A DNA stretch of 19,067 nt from positions 132,918-151,984 of the forward strand of contig DKKL01000035.1 of the NCBI GenBank assembly GCA_002455255.1, in the 5' to 3' direction. The notes under the pieces were generated by a model. That model was not told the DNA's origin, did no database searches, and was given only the letters and a program-made list of their open reading frames with translations. Source of the DNA: Candidatus Tepidiaquacellales bacterium UBA6667 (lineage in GTDB: Bacteria > Bacteroidota > Ignavibacteria > Tepidaquicellales > Tepidaquicellaceae). Positions 15,893-19,067 of the stretch are shown piece after piece (the first letter of the stretch is position 1; the number at the start of each line of letters is the position of its first letter). Position numbers and translations under genes: made by a program.

Positions 15893-18727
15893 ATGAAAAA
15901 AATAATAACAACATTATTCTTTCTGTTATTTTCGGCAGTTTCTCTCGCGCAAAATCTCACAGTTACAGTAATCGTTCCACCGGTAATGCCTTTTGATCTG
16001 GATGCGTGGAGAAATAACCCCGGACTCATACAAGTCCTGGTTACAAACACTTCTTCAGTTACGCTTACGAATTACCGACTTGGTTGGAAAACAACTGATA
16101 CAAGAACAGGAGTCGTAGCTGCACAAACAAAAGATGAAAGTCTTCCACCTGCAAATTTTCCTCCGGGAACAACTTCATATCCTGCAGGTCAACTGATTTT
16201 TTTACCGGCTGTTGAAATTGATGAGGGTTACAGAACTCAATCTGTAACTACCAATACAATACCCGAAAGTGATTATACTTTTTGTATATACATTTTAAAT
16301 GAAAATAATCAGGTTGTATCACTTCTCGGAAATACTTGTGCTTATTTTCAAATATTAATCCCGGAATCAATTTCACTTTTAAATCCTGCTGATGATGAAG
16401 TCATACCTCAATCTTCACTACCGTTATTTATGTGGACGCCGGTTCTCTCAGGTGCTCCTGTGAAATATAATCTTAAAATCGTACCTGTGTATCAGGGTCA
16501 AAGTAAGTATGATGCTATACTTACAAATCCATTGTTAATACAAAAATCTGTAATGACTCCTTCCTATCAGTTTAATCTGTCTGATCCTCCATTTGATTTT
16601 TATCCTCAGGCAATTGCTTTTGCATGGCAGGTTCAGGCTACAGATAATCAAAATGTCCCTGTTACACAAAATAATGGAAATTCTAATGTCTTCCAATTTG
16701 TATTTGCAAATGCAAATGAAGATGTTACAGTTGATATAACAACAACGGGCTGTAAAGATAATGAATTTGAGCTTGAGGCGATGCCCGAAGGAGGTTCCGG
16801 AAACTTTACTTATAAGTGGACAAAGGGAGGTGTTAATTTCCCTCAGACGACTAAAAAAATTACCGGGTTATTATCAGGTAAATATAAAGTTACCGTTACC
16901 GATGCACAATCAGGGAAGACTGCTTCAAAAGAAATAGATATAAGTCAGATTTATATAAGCGCTGAGGCAAGTAAGTTGCAATATTGTTTTTCAAGTGATG
17001 GGAAAATCTATTTTAAAAACAGAAGAGTTTCAGGTGGTTTTCCAAAAGATGATGCCGGAAAGAAAATTTATAATTATACAATTAAAAAAATTGCACCTGA
17101 TCAAAAAGATATAAAATCAGGTACAGTGCAAGGTGAGATGCCTTTTAGTACTCCTGAATATAAAGTCGCCGACTCGCTTTATGCAGGTACTTATAGAATT
17201 ACTGTAACGGATGAGAAAGGATGTTCAACTCACAGGGACGTTACTATTGAGTCTCCTGATTCAAAAATAGATTTTTCAGTTTACAGAACAAATCTTGACT
17301 GTATTGCCGGAAAAAAAGGTAAAATTAGGATAGGGAATCTAACAGGATTTAAAGATTATTCTCCAAGATATACAGTAGAATTCAAAGGTCCAAATGGCTT
17401 CAGTAAAAAAGGATATAAACTTGATTCAGTAACTAATCTTGAAGCCGGAGAATATTTTATCACAGTTACGGATACTTCAAGTATTGGTAAATGTTTTAAA
17501 ACAAAATCTGTAATTTTAGAATATGTTACATCTTCTGCAGAAGTAAAAATATTTTCATCAGGTGTAACACAAGATGGAGCTAATGATGGTGTGATACGAT
17601 TGATTATAACTTCAATTTATGATAAAGTAAAAAGTGTTGAAGCTGCAGATTCAAAAGGTAATAAAGTACCACAAAACCAAATATTTAAGGAAGATGAAAA
17701 TAAAGCTTACAGGATAAGCGGACTAAAACCTGAGACATATAAAATAAAATTAAAAATAGATGACAATTGTATAGTTGAAAGAACCGTAAAAGTTTCAGAC
17801 TGTTCCAAACCTCAGTTCACCGTTGCACTTAAAGAAGATTTCGTTTTAAAAACAAAAACAACTTTTACAGTTGTATTGTCAAATATGGTTACGGGGAATA
17901 CGACATTTAAGTTTACTCCGGCAGAGGAAGGTAAGAAAAAACCAAATCCATTTGTAAAATATGTAAATACTAAAACATGGAATCAGCTTGTAAATACAGC
18001 AAACTTTGAAGAAGGTGAATATGAGCTTGAAGTTACAGATGTTCGCGGATGTGTACAAACATTAAGTTTCAATGTCTATAAAAAAGCACCTGATTGCAAA
18101 CCGGATGCAAATAAATGGGTAGCGTTAAATATTACCCCTATATTTCAGTTAACTCCAATGTGGTGCTGGGCAACTTGTGGTGAGATGGTTTTCAGATATT
18201 ATAATGTTCCGAATGTGAATCCTGCTGGAATTTATCAATGTGGATTAATAGGTTATATGATTGGCGGAGCTTGTAATATAAACTGTGCAGTTTGCAGTAT
18301 GGTAGGTGCACCAAGTATGAAATTTATGACAGATATGATAAAAAATTATTCAAACTTTGCTTCTAAGGGTGCCATAAAATTAAGTGCTGACAGTAAAGTT
18401 GGCAAATTAACCTTTGAAGAAGTTAAAACTCAAATTGACGGAAAAATGCCTATTGTTGCGGGAGTAAATACGAGTGGAAAAAACGGACCTACTGAACATG
18501 TGTGTGTGATTATTGGTTACAACGAAACTACTGTAAATCCTGAATCCGGAGGTGAAGTAAAATGCAAATATATAAAAGTGAATGATCCGTTCCCATTTAA
18601 TCAATTCGGTAAAAATCCTTATGTATCAGCAGGTGGAAAAGATTTAGGAAACGGACAATATGAAATATTATATGATGATTTTGCAAATAAGTTAAAATGG
18701 AAAGAGACAATGTATAATATTAAATAA
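15893..18727 (+). CDS. Exported multidomain surface protein with C-terminal papain-like cysteine protease
   Basis: The 944-residue protein has a signal peptide (1-19, SLA before Gln20). Residues about 20-160 form a beta-rich N-terminal module of the kind found at the start of Bacteroidetes adhesin-like proteins (possibly TANFOR-like, low certainty). About 162-275 is a Fn3-like domain (SLLNPADDEVIPQSSLPLFMW). About 280-735 holds some five SprB/Ig-like repeats, several with GKYKVTVTD or TYRITVTDEKGC endings (Cys287, Cys444, Cys470 and Cys720 are repeat cysteines). The C-terminal domain (about 740-944) is a C39/C70-type papain-like protease: PMWCWATCGEM with Cys758, TEHVCVIIGY with His869, and VNDPFP with Asp898. 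A Cys-rich loop follows the nucleophile. No T9SS-type C-terminal sorting domain is seen. It is the second gene of a pair with the barrel. Confidence 0.88.
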   Translation: MKKIITTLFFLLFSAVSLAQNLTVTVIVPPVMPFDLDAWRNNPGLIQVLVTNTSSVTLTNYRLGWKTTDTRTGVVAAQTKDESLPPANFPPGTTSYPAGQLIFLPAVEIDEGYRTQSVTTNTIPESDYTFCIYILNENNQVVSLLGNTCAYFQILIPESISLLNPADDEVIPQSSLPLFMWTPVLSGAPVKYNLKIVPVYQGQSKYDAILTNPLLIQKSVMTPSYQFNLSDPPFDFYPQAIAFAWQVQATDNQNVPVTQNNGNSNVFQFVFANANEDVTVDITTTGCKDNEFELEAMPEGGSGNFTYKWTKGGVNFPQTTKKITGLLSGKYKVTVTDAQSGKTASKEIDISQIYISAEASKLQYCFSSDGKIYFKNRRVSGGFPKDDAGKKIYNYTIKKIAPDQKDIKSGTVQGEMPFSTPEYKVADSLYAGTYRITVTDEKGCSTHRDVTIESPDSKIDFSVYRTNLDCIAGKKGKIRIGNLTGFKDYSPRYTVEFKGPNGFSKKGYKLDSVTNLEAGEYFITVTDTSSIGKCFKTKSVILEYVTSSAEVKIFSSGVTQDGANDGVIRLIITSIYDKVKSVEAADSKGNKVPQNQIFKEDENKAYRISGLKPETYKIKLKIDDNCIVERTVKVSDCSKPQFTVALKEDFVLKTKTTFTVVLSNMVTGNTTFKFTPAEEGKKKPNPFVKYVNTKTWNQLVNTANFEEGEYELEVTDVRGCVQTLSFNVYKKAPDCKPDANKWVALNITPIFQLTPMWCWATCGEMVFRYYNVPNVNPAGIYQCGLIGYMIGGACNINCAVCSMVGAPSMKFMTDMIKNYSNFASKGAIKLSADSKVGKLTFEEVKTQIDGKMPIVAGVNTSGKNGPTEHVCVIIGYNETTVNPESGGEVKCKYIKVNDPFPFNQFGKNPYVSAGGKDLGNGQYEILYDDFANKLKWKETMYNIK

Positions 18728-18752
18728 GTTTGTGATTGATGTTCCTCATACA

Positions 18753-18773
18753 GTGTTGTTTGATACGCAACAC
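18753..18773 (+). other. Short hairpin upstream of the terminator
   Basis: GTGTTG (18753-18758) pairs with CAACAC (18768-18773) around a nine-base loop. It may protect the 3' end of the mRNA or be chance. Confidence 0.4.
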
Positions 18774-18775
18774 AC

Positions 18776-18815
18776 ATCCCTCTGTAATCCCCTTGCAGAG
18801 GGATTTTTATTTTAT
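18776..18815 (+). terminator. Rho-independent terminator after the protease gene
   Basis: A 9-bp perfect stem, ATCCCTCTG (18776-18784) with CAGAGGGAT (18796-18804), has an 11-base loop and is followed by TTTTATTTTAT. It ends the barrel-protease transcript before nadB. Confidence 0.92.
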
Positions 18816-18874
18816 ACTATTGATATATGTATAAAAAAACATATTAATATATTAATTTATTAAAAATTATATTT

Positions 18875-19067
18875 TTGAATTTACAAACAGATTTTTTAAT
18901 TATTGGAAGCGGAATAGCCGGCTTATCACTGGCAATTAAACTGAGTGAACTCGGAAGTGTATTAGTTATAACTAAAAAACAAAAGGCAGAGTCTAATACA
19001 AATTATGCTCAAGGTGGAATAGCTGCCGTATTATCAGATGATGATAATTTTGGACTTCATATAAAAG
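18875..19067 (+). CDS. nadB: L-aspartate oxidase NadB, N-terminal part (cut by window end)
   Basis: The enzyme oxidises L-aspartate to iminoaspartate with FAD, the first step of de novo NAD synthesis. Only the first 64 codons are present. They show the FAD-binding dinucleotide fold FLIIGSGIAGLSLAIKLSELG (GxGxxG at about residues 11-16) and the diagnostic SNTNYAQGGIAAVLS stretch, which separates NadB and its succinate dehydrogenase relatives from other flavoproteins. The start is a TTG at 18875: no in-frame ATG exists between the upstream in-frame stop at 18845 and the conserved fold. The context ATATTTTTGAAT is the same as that of the DUF58 gene's TTG start. No Shine-Dalgarno is visible. Confidence 0.92.
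   Translation, partial: MNLQTDFLIIGSGIAGLSLAIKLSELGSVLVITKKQKAESNTNYAQGGIAAVLSDDDNFGLHIK

Overview
The window is AT-rich DNA from a Gram-negative bacterium, most likely of the Ignavibacteria/Chlorobi side of the Bacteroidetes-Chlorobi group. This rests on recognised families: a GWxTD-domain protein, DUF2851, a DUF58 protein, an Omp85 barrel, and a surface protein with SprB-like repeats. In addition, several gene starts lack a Shine-Dalgarno sequence and have TAnnTTTG-type promoter elements typical of Bacteroidetes. No phage, CRISPR or classical insertion sequence was seen.

Region 1 (1-8250), envelope and housekeeping genes: the 3' end of an unrecognised exported or surface protein overlaps an Omp85/BamA-TamA-type assembly protein with three POTRA domains. 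A DUF2851 gene runs convergently against it. Next come a BamD-like TPR lipoprotein with a clear terminator and a stand-alone DUF58 gene with a TTG start. A minus-strand pair, rimO followed by a secreted GWxTD protein, runs convergently against the DUF58 gene. Convergent genes here either abut or share their stop codons.

Region 2 (8251-9546), small accessory segment: a two-gene cassette holds a 71-residue acidic DUF5678-like protein and a 137-residue retropepsin-type aspartic protease. A tRNA-Val(TAC) with its own promoter follows.

Region 3 (9547-14116), amino-acid uptake and metabolism operon: livM, livG, livF, a class I/II aminotransferase and a PNPOx-type flavin-barrel protein. livH and a substrate-binding protein are not present. 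An element of about 437 bp is inserted precisely between livG and livF. It carries a four-helix-bundle (S23/23S-intervening-sequence type) gene bracketed by a 32-bp imperfect inverted repeat.

Region 4 (14117-18815), secreted two-gene unit: a 543-residue predicted outer-membrane barrel is followed, with a strong Shine-Dalgarno, by a 944-residue exported protein. That protein has an N-terminal adhesin-like module, about five Ig/SprB-like repeats and a C-terminal papain-like (C39/C70-type) cysteine protease with a visible Cys-His-Asp set. Tandem hairpins end the unit. This pair and the intervening-sequence-like element are the most interesting items. The window ends in the first codons of nadB (L-aspartate oxidase), which again uses a TTG start in nearly the same sequence context as the DUF58 gene.
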